A stretch of 64,000 nucleotides of DNA from Streptomyces phaeolivaceus (GTDB lineage: Bacteria; Actinomycetota; Actinomycetes; Streptomycetales; Streptomycetaceae). Both the position numbers and the translations under genes were made by a program. The stretch lies in contig NZ_CP045096.1 of NCBI RefSeq assembly GCF_009184865.1, forward strand, positions 496,001 through 560,000, written 5' to 3'. Each line of letters starts with the position of its first letter. Within the stretch, counting starts at the first letter, position 1. Positions 28,876-37,527 of this stretch are shown here, piece by piece. The notes under the pieces are model-generated. The model searched no databases and was not told where the DNA came from. It saw only the letters and a program-made list of their open reading frames with translations.

Positions 28876-29226
28876 TTGACAGGCCGGCAGTCCCTACACG
28901 CACACCCTGAATTCCGTTCCATAAGCGCCGCATATCGAAGATTCGGGATATGGGCGACGACATTGTCCGTCGGCGGATTCCTGACGTACGTTCTCCTTTC
29001 GAGTTTCGTACCGGGAACAATGAATCAGCGATTGACCGGACATCTCACCCTGGGACTGGCTCTCGGTCTCGCGCAGTTCGCCGTGATGGGTGTGACCGCG
29101 TTCCTGTACGTCCGGCACATGCGCCAGAACATCGATCCGGTCGTCCGGCGGCTGCGCGCCCAGCTGGAGGACCAGGAGGCCGAGCGGCGTCGGGTTCCGG
29201 CGGGACGGCGGTTCCGCGCATGGTGA
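28876..29226 (+). CDS. DUF485-family small membrane protein
   Basis: This 116-residue protein has two transmembrane helices and the family pattern HPEFRSISAAYRRFGIWATT near the N-terminus, then VRHMRQNIDPVVRRLR. DUF485 proteins (YjcH in E. coli) are encoded with acetate-type symporters and are thought to assist them. The TTG at 28876 is chosen because AAGAGGG lies upstream and no ATG or GTG is at the right place. The last bases ATGGTGA overlap the symporter start by 7 bp, so translation is probably coupled. Confidence 0.82.
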   Translation: MTGRQSLHAHPEFRSISAAYRRFGIWATTLSVGGFLTYVLLSSFVPGTMNQRLTGHLTLGLALGLAQFAVMGVTAFLYVRHMRQNIDPVVRRLRAQLEDQEAERRRVPAGRRFRAW

Positions 29227-30818
29227 CCCACTCCGCGAGCGTGGCCGACGCGTTCAGTCTGCGGCTCACCTTCGTCCTGTTCCTGACCGTCGTCGTGATC
29301 ACCCTGTTCACCGCCCTGCTGACGGCACCGCAGCGGGACGAGATCGGCGAGTTCTACCTCGGCAACCGTGACATGTCGCCGCTGCGCAACGGTCTCGCCA
29401 TGTGCGGCGACTACCTCTCGGCCGCGACCCTGCTCGGCAGCACCGGCCTCGTCGCCCTCACCGGGTACGACGGGCTGCTCTACCTCGGCGGCACGGTCGT
29501 CGCGTGGATGATGGTGCTGCTGCTGATCGCCGAACCCCTGCGCAACGCGGGCAAGTTCACCCTCGGCGACGCGCTGGCCCGGCGGCTGCCGCTGCGCCAG
29601 CGGCAGGTCCGGCTGGCGCTCGCCGTCTGCACGCTCTCCGTGTGCACCCTCTATCTGGTGGCCCAACTGGTAGGCAGCATCGCGCTGATGACCCAGTTCG
29701 TGGGTGAACCCGGCCCGACCACACGGACGATGGTCGTGATCATCATCGGGACGATCGTGACCATCTACGCGGCCATCGGCGGAATGCCCGGGGCCACCTT
29801 CATCCAGGTGGTCAAGGCCGTCATGCTCGTCGCCGGTGTCACGGTGGTCGCCGTGCTGGTGCTGAATCGCTTCGACTGGAACATCGACGGACTCCTGGCC
29901 TCCGCCACCGAGGGCAGCGGACTGGGCGACGAGTACCTCCAGCCGGGCCTGCGCTACGGGGCCGGCCCCATCAGCAAGATCGACTTCTTCAGTCTGCAAC
30001 TGGCCATCGTGCTCGGCCTCGCCGCGCTCCCCCACGTGATGATGCGGATGTTCGCGCCCCGCAGGACCCGGGTGCTGCGCGCCTCGGTGGTGTGGGCCGT
30101 GGGCCTGGTCGGTTTCGTGTGTCTGACGGCCGGTGTGCTGGGCCTCGGCGCCACCGCCCTGGTGGGCCGGGACACCATCTCCGGCATGGACCACAAGGGC
30201 GACGCGGCGGTGCTGCTGCTCGCCCACGAACTCGGCGGCGAGGTGCTGACGGCCATCGTGTCGGCCCTGGCCTTCGTCACCCTGCTCGCCGTCGCCGCCG
30301 GTCTGATGCTCGCCGCGGCCTCGTCCGTCGCCCACGACCTCTACGGCGAGGTGATCCGCAAGGGCCGGGCCACGGAGACCCAGGAGCTGGGCGTCGCCCG
30401 GATCGCCGCCGTGGTCCTGGGTGTCCTCAGCATGATGTTCGCCCTGCTCGCCTGGGGCACCAATACCGCCACCCTGGCGTTCCTGGCCTTCGCGATCGCC
30501 GCGTCCGCCATCCTGCCGACCCTCGTCTACAGCCTGTTCTGGAGCGGGTTCACCGCCCGCGGCGCGCTCCTCAGTCTGTACGGCGGACTGGTCACCTCGG
30601 TACTGCTGGTGGTGTTCTCGCCCGTCGTCTCCTCCACCCCCGACTCGGTCTATCCACGGGCCGACTTCGCGTGGTTCCCGCTGCAGAACCCGGGCATCGT
30701 GTCGATCCCGGCGGGCTTCCTGCTGGGCTGGCTGGGCTCCCGGTTCGGTCCCCGGGAGGAGGCGGGCGTGTACGAGGACTTCGAGGTCCGGGCCCTGGTC
30801 GGGGCCGACCAGGGTTGA
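29220..30818 (+). CDS. Sodium:solute symporter, ActP/MctC type
   Basis: This 532-residue protein of the SSS family has about 13 membrane helices. EIGEFYLGNRDMSPLRNGLA and the stretch from MCGDYLSAATLLGSTGLVAL carry the conserved core of the sodium site, and FFSLQLAIVLGLAALPHVMM matches the monocarboxylate branch. Together with the upstream DUF485 gene this points to uptake of acetate or other short monocarboxylates with a cation. A strong hairpin terminator follows. Confidence 0.88.
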   Translation: MVTHSASVADAFSLRLTFVLFLTVVVITLFTALLTAPQRDEIGEFYLGNRDMSPLRNGLAMCGDYLSAATLLGSTGLVALTGYDGLLYLGGTVVAWMMVLLLIAEPLRNAGKFTLGDALARRLPLRQRQVRLALAVCTLSVCTLYLVAQLVGSIALMTQFVGEPGPTTRTMVVIIIGTIVTIYAAIGGMPGATFIQVVKAVMLVAGVTVVAVLVLNRFDWNIDGLLASATEGSGLGDEYLQPGLRYGAGPISKIDFFSLQLAIVLGLAALPHVMMRMFAPRRTRVLRASVVWAVGLVGFVCLTAGVLGLGATALVGRDTISGMDHKGDAAVLLLAHELGGEVLTAIVSALAFVTLLAVAAGLMLAAASSVAHDLYGEVIRKGRATETQELGVARIAAVVLGVLSMMFALLAWGTNTATLAFLAFAIAASAILPTLVYSLFWSGFTARGALLSLYGGLVTSVLLVVFSPVVSSTPDSVYPRADFAWFPLQNPGIVSIPAGFLLGWLGSRFGPREEAGVYEDFEVRALVGADQG

Positions 30819-30820
30819 GC

Positions 30821-30874
30821 CGTGGGGTGTCGCGGGCCCGGAAAAGCCCCTTGGCGGGTCCGCGACGCCCCACG
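30821..30874 (+). terminator. Strong hairpin after the symporter gene
   Basis: A 15-bp stem (30821-30835 and 30860-30874, one G-U pair) begins three bases after the symporter stop codon. The loop contains AAAAGCCCC. Confidence 0.8.
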
Positions 30875-30978
30875 TACGGTGTGATCATCCGCACCCCGCC
30901 GTCAGCACCTCCGGTCGTCAACACCTCCAGTTGTCAGCACCCCAGAACTCAAGAGCCAGAACTCAAAGGTGGTCCTTC

Positions 30979-31947
30979 ATGGCCCTGTTCGACCTGCCGT
31001 TGGACGAGCTCCGCGGTTATCGAAGCGCCTCGACGGAGCCCGAGGACTTCGACGCCTTCTGGGCGAAGACGCTCCAGGAGGCCCGCGAGCACGACCCCGA
31101 CGCCCGTTTCGAGCCGGTCGAGACCCATCTGAAGACGGTCGAGGTGTACGACGTCACCTACTCCGGGTTCGGCGGCCACCCGGTCAAGGGCTGGCTGGCC
31201 CTCCCCGCCGGAGTGAGCGAACCGCTGCCCACCGTCGTGGAGTTCATCGGCTACGGCGGCGGTCGCGGCCTGCCCCACACCCATCTGCTGTGGGCCTCGG
31301 CGGGCTACGCGCACTTCGTGATGGACACCCGGGGCCAGGGCAGCGCCTGGGGCGGGGGCGGCGACACCCCCGACCCGGTGGCCGGCGCGCCCGCCTTCCC
31401 CGGCTTCATGACCCGGGGCGTCGACGCCCCCGAGAACTACTACTACCGCCGCGTGTACACCGACGCCGTACGCGCGGTGGAGGCCGCCCGCGCGCATCCG
31501 CGCACCGACGCGGCGCGGACCGCCGTCGTCGGCTCCAGCCAGGGCGGCGGTATCTCCATCGCCGTCGGTGGACTCGTCCCCGATCTGGTGGCGGTCGCGC
31601 CGGACGTGCCGTTCCTGTGCGACTTCCCGCGCTCCACGACGATCACCGACCGCGATCCGTACCGCGAGATCGGCAAGTACCTCAAGACCCATCGCGGCCG
31701 TACCGAGCAGGTCGGGCGGACCCTCGCCTACTTCGACGGGGTGCACTTCGCCGCGCGCGGCCGGGCCCCCGCCCTGTTCTCGGCGGCCCTGGAGGACCAG
31801 ACCTGCCCGCCGTCCACGGTCTTCGCGGCCTTCAACGCCTGGGCCGAGGACGACAAGCGCATCGAGGTCTACGACTTCAACGACCACGAGGGCGGCGGCC
31901 CCTTCCAGGAGGCGGTCAAGCTGCGCTGGCTCGCCGCACGGCTCTGA
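30979..31947 (+). CDS. Acetylxylan esterase / cephalosporin-C deacetylase family (CE7)
   Basis: At 322 residues this is a typical CE7 esterase. RGQG (TRGQGSAWGG), the nucleophile GSSQGGG near residue 186 and the His in FNDHEGGG near 303 are family signatures. CE7 enzymes remove acetyl groups from xylo-oligosaccharides and from small acetylated compounds, usually in the cytoplasm as hexamers; no signal peptide is present here. AAAGGTGG precedes the ATG. The upstream acetate-type symporter is interesting, because acetate is the product of the reaction. Confidence 0.9.
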   Translation: MALFDLPLDELRGYRSASTEPEDFDAFWAKTLQEAREHDPDARFEPVETHLKTVEVYDVTYSGFGGHPVKGWLALPAGVSEPLPTVVEFIGYGGGRGLPHTHLLWASAGYAHFVMDTRGQGSAWGGGGDTPDPVAGAPAFPGFMTRGVDAPENYYYRRVYTDAVRAVEAARAHPRTDAARTAVVGSSQGGGISIAVGGLVPDLVAVAPDVPFLCDFPRSTTITDRDPYREIGKYLKTHRGRTEQVGRTLAYFDGVHFAARGRAPALFSAALEDQTCPPSTVFAAFNAWAEDDKRIEVYDFNDHEGGGPFQEAVKLRWLAARL

Positions 31948-31959
31948 CGGGGCCGGAGG

Positions 31960-32260
31960 GGACGGACACGGCCGAGGCGGCGCGGCGGTTCACGCGGGTG
32001 TGGCGGCGGGCGTGGACGGGACGAACTCGCCGCGTATCTGCGGTGGTCGTTCGCCGACGCGGGTGCACGACGTGCGCTTCTCGGAGCCGGTGATCGGCCA
32101 GGACGGGATGGCCGTCGCCGAGTTCCGGGTGCTGTCCGAGGTCGGCGGGGAGCCGCAGCCCCTCGCGGGCTGCGTCCTCGTCCGGTTCGACGCGGCCGGT
32201 CCGGCCGTGGAGATCCGGGACTACCGGCACTTCGTCCCGGCCCGCACGGAGCCCGCCCCG
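31960..32260 (+). pseudogene. Frameshifted NTF2/SnoaL-like protein remnant
   Basis: Three frames carry successive parts of one small NTF2-like protein: AEAARRFTRVWRRAW in the first, DELAAYLRWSFADAGA in the second, then VHDVRFSEPVIGQDGMAVAE and LAGCVLVRFDAAGP to DYRHFVP in the third. At least two indels separate them, and no ribosome site is seen. Intact relatives of about 120-150 residues are polyketide-cyclase-like or stress proteins. Nothing here is likely to be made. Confidence 0.7.
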
Positions 32261-32406
32261 CCGCTGTTCCTGCTTCGGGCCGACCGCCCGCAGGGGCGGT
32301 GGGCGCGATTCCGCCGCACGGCTTCCCTCCTGTCCGACCAGTCGGTACGTTCGGGGAGGCCGGGCGGCCCTCGTCCCGGTGAACGGCTGCGGACCTCGGA
32401 GGGTTC

Positions 32407-33567
32407 ATGTCTCAGTCTCAGGTGCGGGGTCACTGCGCGGCACGGTTCGAGGCCGTGCGCACCGCCTTCGAGGACAACTTCGACGAGCGGGACGAGCTGG
32501 GGGCGGCGGTCACCGTGACGCTGCGCGGGGAGACCGTGGTGGACCTGTGGGGCGGCTGGGCCGACGCGGCACGGACCCGGCCCTGGGAGCGGGACACCGT
32601 GGTCAATGTGTGGTCGACGACCAAGGGTCCGACCGCGCTGTGCGCGCACCTGCTCGCCGACCGGGGCCTGCTCGACCTGGACGCCCCGGTGGCCGCGTAC
32701 TGGCCGGAGTTCGCGGCGGCCGGCAAGGAGGGCGTCCTCGTCCGGCATCTGCTGTCGCACCGGTCGGGGCTCGCCGGACCGCGTGAGCCGCTCTCGTTCG
32801 AACAGCTCCTGGACTGGGAGCTGACCGTCAAGCGGCTCGCGGCGCAGGAGCCCTGGTGGGAGCCGGGCACACAGTCCGGGTATCACGCGATGACGTTCGG
32901 TTTTCTCGTCGGCGAGGTGGTCCGGCGGGTGTCGGGGCTGCTGCCCGGCGCGTTCCTGGCGCGCGAGGTCACCGGGCCGCTCGGCATCGACTTCACGATC
33001 GGGCTGCCGGAGGCGGAGACGGGCCGGGTGGCCGAGCTGGTCCATCCGCCGGCCGCGACGTCCAGTGAACAGGCCGCCGTCTTCGCCCAGTTGACGCCGA
33101 CCGCGCTGGCCGCCCTCGCCAACCCCCTGGTCGGCGCCGGTGAGGCCAACACCCCCGAGTGGCGTGCCGCGGAGGTGCCCGCCGCCAACGGCCACGGCAC
33201 CGCGCGGGCGGTCGCCGCGCTGTACGGCGTTCTCGCGCCGCGCGGCGACTGGGGCGGCCGGGAGGTGCTGTCCCCGGAGGCCGCCGAACGGGTCCGCGAG
33301 GGCCAGGGCGCCTGCCGTGACCTGGTGCTCGGCGCCGGGTTCGGCCGGGACACGGAAGTCGGGCTCGGTCTGTGGCTGAGCGGCCCGCACGGCTCGTACG
33401 GGCCGAACCCCAGGGCCTTCGGTCACGACGGGTACGGCGGCTCCTGCGGCCTCGCCGACCCGGAGGCCGGTGTCTCCCTCGGCTATGTCATGAACCGCAT
33501 GGGGCCGCACATCGCCGACGACCCGCGCAAGATGGCTCTGGTGGAGGCGTTGTACAGCGAGTTGTGA
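32407..33567 (+). CDS. Class-C beta-lactamase-like serine hydrolase (family VIII esterase type)
   Basis: This 386-residue cytoplasmic protein has the serine beta-lactamase/transpeptidase fold. The catalytic SxxK is S70-TTK-73, the Tyr of the second motif is in SGYHAMTFG near 158, and HDGYGGS near 340 replaces the KTG motif. This combination marks EstB-like family VIII esterases rather than penicillin-resistance enzymes, so hydrolysis of small esters or amides is likely. It has no signal peptide. The start is ATG 32407 with GGAGG upstream. Confidence 0.88.
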   Translation: MSQSQVRGHCAARFEAVRTAFEDNFDERDELGAAVTVTLRGETVVDLWGGWADAARTRPWERDTVVNVWSTTKGPTALCAHLLADRGLLDLDAPVAAYWPEFAAAGKEGVLVRHLLSHRSGLAGPREPLSFEQLLDWELTVKRLAAQEPWWEPGTQSGYHAMTFGFLVGEVVRRVSGLLPGAFLAREVTGPLGIDFTIGLPEAETGRVAELVHPPAATSSEQAAVFAQLTPTALAALANPLVGAGEANTPEWRAAEVPAANGHGTARAVAALYGVLAPRGDWGGREVLSPEAAERVREGQGACRDLVLGAGFGRDTEVGLGLWLSGPHGSYGPNPRAFGHDGYGGSCGLADPEAGVSLGYVMNRMGPHIADDPRKMALVEALYSEL

Positions 33568-33682
33568 GCGACAGTGCACTCTCAGTCGACTCCCGCACCG
33601 CATCCGGTGTCAGTATCGCCCCTGAAGCGAACAGCGGTCCTTCGATGCCGATTTCTCGACTTCGTCAGGAGCTGACACACGC

Positions 33683-34489
33683 ATGCGCAGACATCACCGT
33701 CCTCTGATTCTCGGCGCCGCCGTCACGGTGGGCGTGCTCACCGCCACCGTCATCCCGTCGGCCGCCGCCCCCTCGGCCGACCGGACGACACCGAAGCCCA
33801 CCGTCGTCCTGGTGCACGGCGCGTTCGCGGACGCGTCGGGCTGGTCCGGGGTGGTCTCACGACTCAGGAAAGCGGGCTATCCGGTCGTCGCCCCGGCCAA
33901 CCCGCTGCGGGGCCTGCAGTCGGACGCCGGTTACATCTCCTCGCTCCTCGGCACCATCGACGGTCCGAAGATCCTGGTGGGGCACTCGTACGGCGGTGCC
34001 GTCATCACCGAGGCCGCCGCGTCCGTGCCCGAGGTGAAGGCGCTGGTGTACGTGGCGGCCTTCATGCCCGACAAGGGCGAGCTGCTGAGCGAACTGGCGG
34101 ACCGCTTCCCGGGGTCCGAGCTGCTCCCGGCGCTGGAGGGGCTGCCGGACGGGGCCGGGCACACGGATGTGGCGATCAAGCCCGACAAGTTCCACGATGT
34201 GTTCGCGGGTGATCTGCCGCGTTCCACGACCTCGGTGCTCGCGGTGTCCCAACGCCCGGTCAGTCTCGCGGCGTTCGGCTCCACGGCCCAGGCGGCGGCC
34301 TGGCGCACGATCCCGTCGTGGTTCCTGGTCGCCAAGCAGGACAAGACGATCTCCCCGGCGCTGGAGCGGTTCCAGGCGAAGCGGGCGGGCTCGACCACGG
34401 TCGAGATCAACTCCTCGCACGTGGCCATGATGTCCCACCCGGACAAGGTGACCTCGTTGATCAAGTCGGCGGCGAAGTCCACGCGTTGA
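33683..34489 (+). CDS. Secreted alpha/beta hydrolase
   Basis: This 268-residue protein has an N-terminal export signal (about 1-31) and an alpha/beta hydrolase domain. TVVLVHGAFADASGW forms the oxyanion strand, GHSYGGAV the nucleophile elbow near 98, and NSSHVAMMSHP holds the catalytic His near 250. This branch contains aryl-ester and salicylate-ester hydrolases; the true substrate is unknown. AGGAG precedes the ATG by ten bases. It is related to the cytoplasmic hydrolase at 7853. Confidence 0.85.
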   Translation: MRRHHRPLILGAAVTVGVLTATVIPSAAAPSADRTTPKPTVVLVHGAFADASGWSGVVSRLRKAGYPVVAPANPLRGLQSDAGYISSLLGTIDGPKILVGHSYGGAVITEAAASVPEVKALVYVAAFMPDKGELLSELADRFPGSELLPALEGLPDGAGHTDVAIKPDKFHDVFAGDLPRSTTSVLAVSQRPVSLAAFGSTAQAAAWRTIPSWFLVAKQDKTISPALERFQAKRAGSTTVEINSSHVAMMSHPDKVTSLIKSAAKSTR

Positions 34490-34553
34490 GGTGGGCCGAC
34501 GGCCGCCGGGCCCGAACTCTCCGGGCACCGGCGGCCGTCGGCGGACCAGGTTC

Positions 34554-34583
34554 GGAGTCGGAATCGGAGTCGGAGTCGGAGTC
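34554..34583. repeat. GGAGTC hexamer repeat
   Basis: Five tandem copies of GGAGTC (one with A for G) lie in the gap between convergent hydrolase and methyltransferase genes. Confidence 0.7.
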
Positions 34584-34593
34584 GGGGGCACGG

Positions 34594-35340
34594 TCACCCC
34601 TTGCGAGTGGCCACCACCATCCGGCAGCGCGGGCTGCCGTCGGGCCGTGGCCCGAACTCGGGCAGCGCGAACAACTCCACCTCGAATCCGGCCCGTTCCA
34701 GCTCCCGCCGTACGACGCCGAGGCGGAACGGCCGGTAGTACATGACGAACGGCGGGCGCCAGACCGCGTTGCGCACCCGCATCGCCGCGTCGAAGCCCCA
34801 CGCCGCCCAGTACCAAGGGGAGTTGGGCGGCGCGGGCGCCGGCAGCGGGAACGCGAACCGTCCACCAGGCCGCAGCGCGGAACGCACCTCGGAGAAGAGA
34901 CCCGGCAACTGCTCCGGCAGGAAGTGCCCGAACGCGCCGAAGCTGACCGCAAGGTCGAAGGCGGAGGTGAAGGGCAGGGCGAGGGCGTCACCGCGCACCC
35001 AGGAGACACGGGGGCCCGCGGCACGGCCGGTGTGGCCGGCGCCCATCCGCTCACGCCCCACCGCCAGCATCCCGGCGCTGATGTCCACACCGGTGACGCT
35101 GTCCCGGCAGACCTCGCGCAGCACCTCCATCCCGGCGCCGGTGCCGCAGCAGAGGTCGAGGCCGTGCTCGAACGGGCCCAACGTCGACAGGGCCGCCTCG
35201 ACCGCCTCCAGGATGGCGTCCGGCGTACGGAACGGGGTCTGGTCGAACTTGGGTGCGAGCAGGTCGTAGCCGTGTTCGACGGACGAGAGTGCCTGAACGG
35301 CGAGTTCGCGGAGGCTGGGGCCTTGCGGGGTGAACATCAC
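34594..35340 (-). CDS. SAM-dependent class I methyltransferase
   Basis: This 248-residue protein has SAM motif I LDLCCGTGAGMEVL (about 61-74), the ribose-binding VTGVDISAGMLAV, and the post-motif LRPGGRFAF. It belongs to the broad Methyltransf_11/25 group of small-molecule methylases, and its substrate cannot be predicted. A second ATG one codon later is equally possible. A MITE copy lies 16 bp upstream and may carry part of its promoter region. Confidence 0.85.
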   Translation of the reverse strand: MMFTPQGPSLRELAVQALSSVEHGYDLLAPKFDQTPFRTPDAILEAVEAALSTLGPFEHGLDLCCGTGAGMEVLREVCRDSVTGVDISAGMLAVGRERMGAGHTGRAAGPRVSWVRGDALALPFTSAFDLAVSFGAFGHFLPEQLPGLFSEVRSALRPGGRFAFPLPAPAPPNSPWYWAAWGFDAAMRVRNAVWRPPFVMYYRPFRLGVVRRELERAGFEVELFALPEFGPRPDGSPRCRMVVATRKG

Positions 35341-35356
35341 GTCAGCTTAGGCCCTG

Positions 35357-35493
35357 GGCCCTGTCGTCAGATTCCCGTCTGCCTCGCGACGCCATGCACG
35401 CTCCCCCACTCTCGGCTTCGCTCGACCGGGAGGTACCCCCACGACGCCGCGAGGCCGCCCTCCGGGCGACGACGGGAATCTGACGACAGGACC
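35357..35493. mobile_element. MITE-like palindromic element, short copy
   Basis: This 137-bp element has terminal inverted repeats of 23 bp (one mismatch) that match those at 2859-3103 apart from one C/G change. Read in reverse it is collinear with the longer element but lacks about 108 bp of internal duplication. The two halves pair far inward (GCCTCGCGACGCC against the complement of ACGACGCCGCGAGGC), so the whole element could fold as one hairpin. It sits between divergent genes. Confidence 0.8.
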
Positions 35494-35540
35494 CGGCTCG
35501 GGGCAGCGGTGGGGACGGACCCTCGCCTATCGTCCAGGGC

Positions 35541-37490
35541 ATGACTTCGTTCCGTCCTGCCCCGACCTGGCTGGCCGACGCCGTCTTCTACCAGATCTAT
35601 CCGCAGTCGTTCGCCGACTCCGACGGGGACGGCATCGGGGATTTCGCCGGGCTCACCGGGCGCCTCGACCATCTGTCCTGGCTGGGCGTCGACACCGTCT
35701 GGCTGAACCCCTGTTTCGTCTCGCCGTTCCGTGACGCCGGGTACGACGTCGCCGACTATATGAACGTCGCCCCGCGCTACGGCTCCAACGACGACCTGGC
35801 GAAGCTCGTCGAGGAGGCCGGCCGCCGGGACATCCGGATTCTGCTGGACCTCGTGGCCGGGCACACGTCCGTCGACCACCCGTGGTTCCGGGCCTCGGCC
35901 GACGACCCGGACGACCACCGCTACATCTGGACGGCAGAGGGCCGCCCCGACGGCTTCGTGGCCTCCCCCGGCAGCCGGCCGGGCGCGTACCTCCCCAACT
36001 TCTTCGACTCGCAGCCCGCCCTCAACTTCGGCTACGCGCGCCGGAATCCGGCCGAGCCGTGGCGGCTGCCGGTCGACGCCGACGGCCCGCGCGCCAACCG
36101 CGACGCCCTCCGCACGGTCATGGACCACTGGCTGCGCCTCGGGCTCTCCGGCTTCCGCGTCGACATGGCCGCGTCGCTCGTCAAGGACGACCCGGACAGG
36201 GCGGAGACCGCCCGGGTCTGGACGGAGCTGCGGCACTGGCTGGACTCCGCCCACCCGGACGCCGTACTGCTCGCCGAGTGGGGTGAGCCGGAGGTGTCGG
36301 TCCCGGCCGGTTTCCACGCCGACTTCTTCCTCCACTTCGGCGGCCCCACCGACGGCCTCGCGCTGCGCTCGCTCTGGAACAACGGCGGAGGCACGGTCCA
36401 CGAGAACTGGGACCCCCTCGACTGCTTCTTCGACGCGAGCGGCCAGGGCTCACCACGCCCCTTCGTCGAGGCCTGGCAGCGGGCGTCCACGGCCGTCGGC
36501 GGCACCGGAGCCGTCTCCCTGCCCACCGCCAACCACGACTTCTCCCGCCTCAACTGCGGCCCCCGCACCGCCGATCAGCTGCCCGCCGCCTTCGCCTTCC
36601 AGCTGACCTGGCCGACGCTCCCGGCGATCTACTACGGCGACGAGATCGGCATGCGGTACGTCCCGGGCCTGCCCGACAAGGAGGGCAGCGTCCTCGGCCC
36701 CCGCTACAACCGCGCGGGCTCCCGCACCCCGATGCAGTGGGACGACACCCCGAACGCGGGCTTCTCCACCGCCCCCGCCGACCGGCTCTACCTCCCCGTG
36801 GACCCCTCCCCCGACCGCCCGACCGTCGCCGCCCAGCGCGCCGACGACACCTCGCTCCTCCACCTCGTCCGCCGACTGATCACCCTGCGCCGGCGCACTC
36901 CGGAACTGGGCTCGGGCGGCTCGGTGGAGGTGCTGCACGCGGGACATCCGTTCGCGTACGTGCGGGGCGGGCGGTATCTGGTGGTGGTCAACCCGCGCCG
37001 GAACGCGTCGCGTTGGACGTACGCGTGGGCCGACGGCGCCGTGGTGGTGGAGGGTTCGGGCGTACGCGTCGACGGCGGCGTGATCGCCGCGGAGGGCTTC
37101 GGATACGGGATTCTCGAGCTACGAAACGGCCATCGACTACTCCACCAGCTGGATCGCCAGTGCCATCAGCCCCGTGCACACGGTGAGTGCTCCGGCGAAG
37201 GCGATGCCTCCGCGGCTGATGGCCGAGGGGAGGGTACGCCCGTCCCAGTGGGCGAGAAATCCGGCGACGGCGGCCACCAGCAGGGACACCAGCGCTGCGA
37301 TCGCCACGGCGATGAGCAACAGCAGAGCGCGGGTGGAGTTCACGTTCCTGTTCACCTCTCGATCGACTTCCGGGCACCGGACGGCCGTAGGCCCAGGGCG
37401 CCGAAGCCCCGAAGGCACTGCCTGCCCGGTCGGATGGAACCTTGGCTTTTGCGCCGTACCCCGCGCGAGCGGTTGGATGTTCTCCGGTGA
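35541..37490 (+). CDS. GH13 alpha-glucosidase/alpha-amylase family enzyme with aberrant C-terminal extension
   Basis: The first 527 residues are a complete GH13 enzyme: FYQIYPQSFADSDGDGIGDF, barrel, nucleophile D208 in GFRVDMA, acid/base E246 in LLAEWGEPE, and D333 in TANHDFSRL, followed by the C-terminal beta domain ending GYGILEL. It has no signal peptide, so it probably acts on imported malto-oligosaccharides or related alpha-glucosides. After Leu527 the codon is CGA (37122-37124), one base from TGA. The frame then runs 122 residues through sequence antisense to the small membrane-protein gene, giving a Gln/Arg/His-rich tail without homology. The original stop was probably lost by point mutation. 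Confidence 0.88.
   Translation: MTSFRPAPTWLADAVFYQIYPQSFADSDGDGIGDFAGLTGRLDHLSWLGVDTVWLNPCFVSPFRDAGYDVADYMNVAPRYGSNDDLAKLVEEAGRRDIRILLDLVAGHTSVDHPWFRASADDPDDHRYIWTAEGRPDGFVASPGSRPGAYLPNFFDSQPALNFGYARRNPAEPWRLPVDADGPRANRDALRTVMDHWLRLGLSGFRVDMAASLVKDDPDRAETARVWTELRHWLDSAHPDAVLLAEWGEPEVSVPAGFHADFFLHFGGPTDGLALRSLWNNGGGTVHENWDPLDCFFDASGQGSPRPFVEAWQRASTAVGGTGAVSLPTANHDFSRLNCGPRTADQLPAAFAFQLTWPTLPAIYYGDEIGMRYVPGLPDKEGSVLGPRYNRAGSRTPMQWDDTPNAGFSTAPADRLYLPVDPSPDRPTVAAQRADDTSLLHLVRRLITLRRRTPELGSGGSVEVLHAGHPFAYVRGGRYLVVVNPRRNASRWTYAWADGAVVVEGSGVRVDGGVIAAEGFGYGILELRNGHRLLHQLDRQCHQPRAHGECSGEGDASAADGRGEGTPVPVGEKSGDGGHQQGHQRCDRHGDEQQQSAGGVHVPVHLSIDFRAPDGRRPRAPKPRRHCLPGRMEPWLLRRTPRERLDVLR
37137..37355 (-). 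CDS. Small two-helix membrane protein
   Basis: This 72-residue protein (68 if the GTG at 37343 is used) has two hydrophobic helices (about 10-32 and 47-70) joined by a short loop with AHWDGRTLPSAISRGG. Similar small membrane proteins are widespread in Streptomyces; the function is unknown. It lies wholly within the 3' extension of the GH13 frame on the opposite strand and is divergent from the SpoIIE-type regulator. Confidence 0.7.
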   Translation of the reverse strand: MNRNVNSTRALLLLIAVAIAALVSLLVAAVAGFLAHWDGRTLPSAISRGGIAFAGALTVCTGLMALAIQLVE

Positions 37491-37527
37491 CAACTGGGGT
37501 TGTTTCCGGAACAACTTGGGGGTGGGT

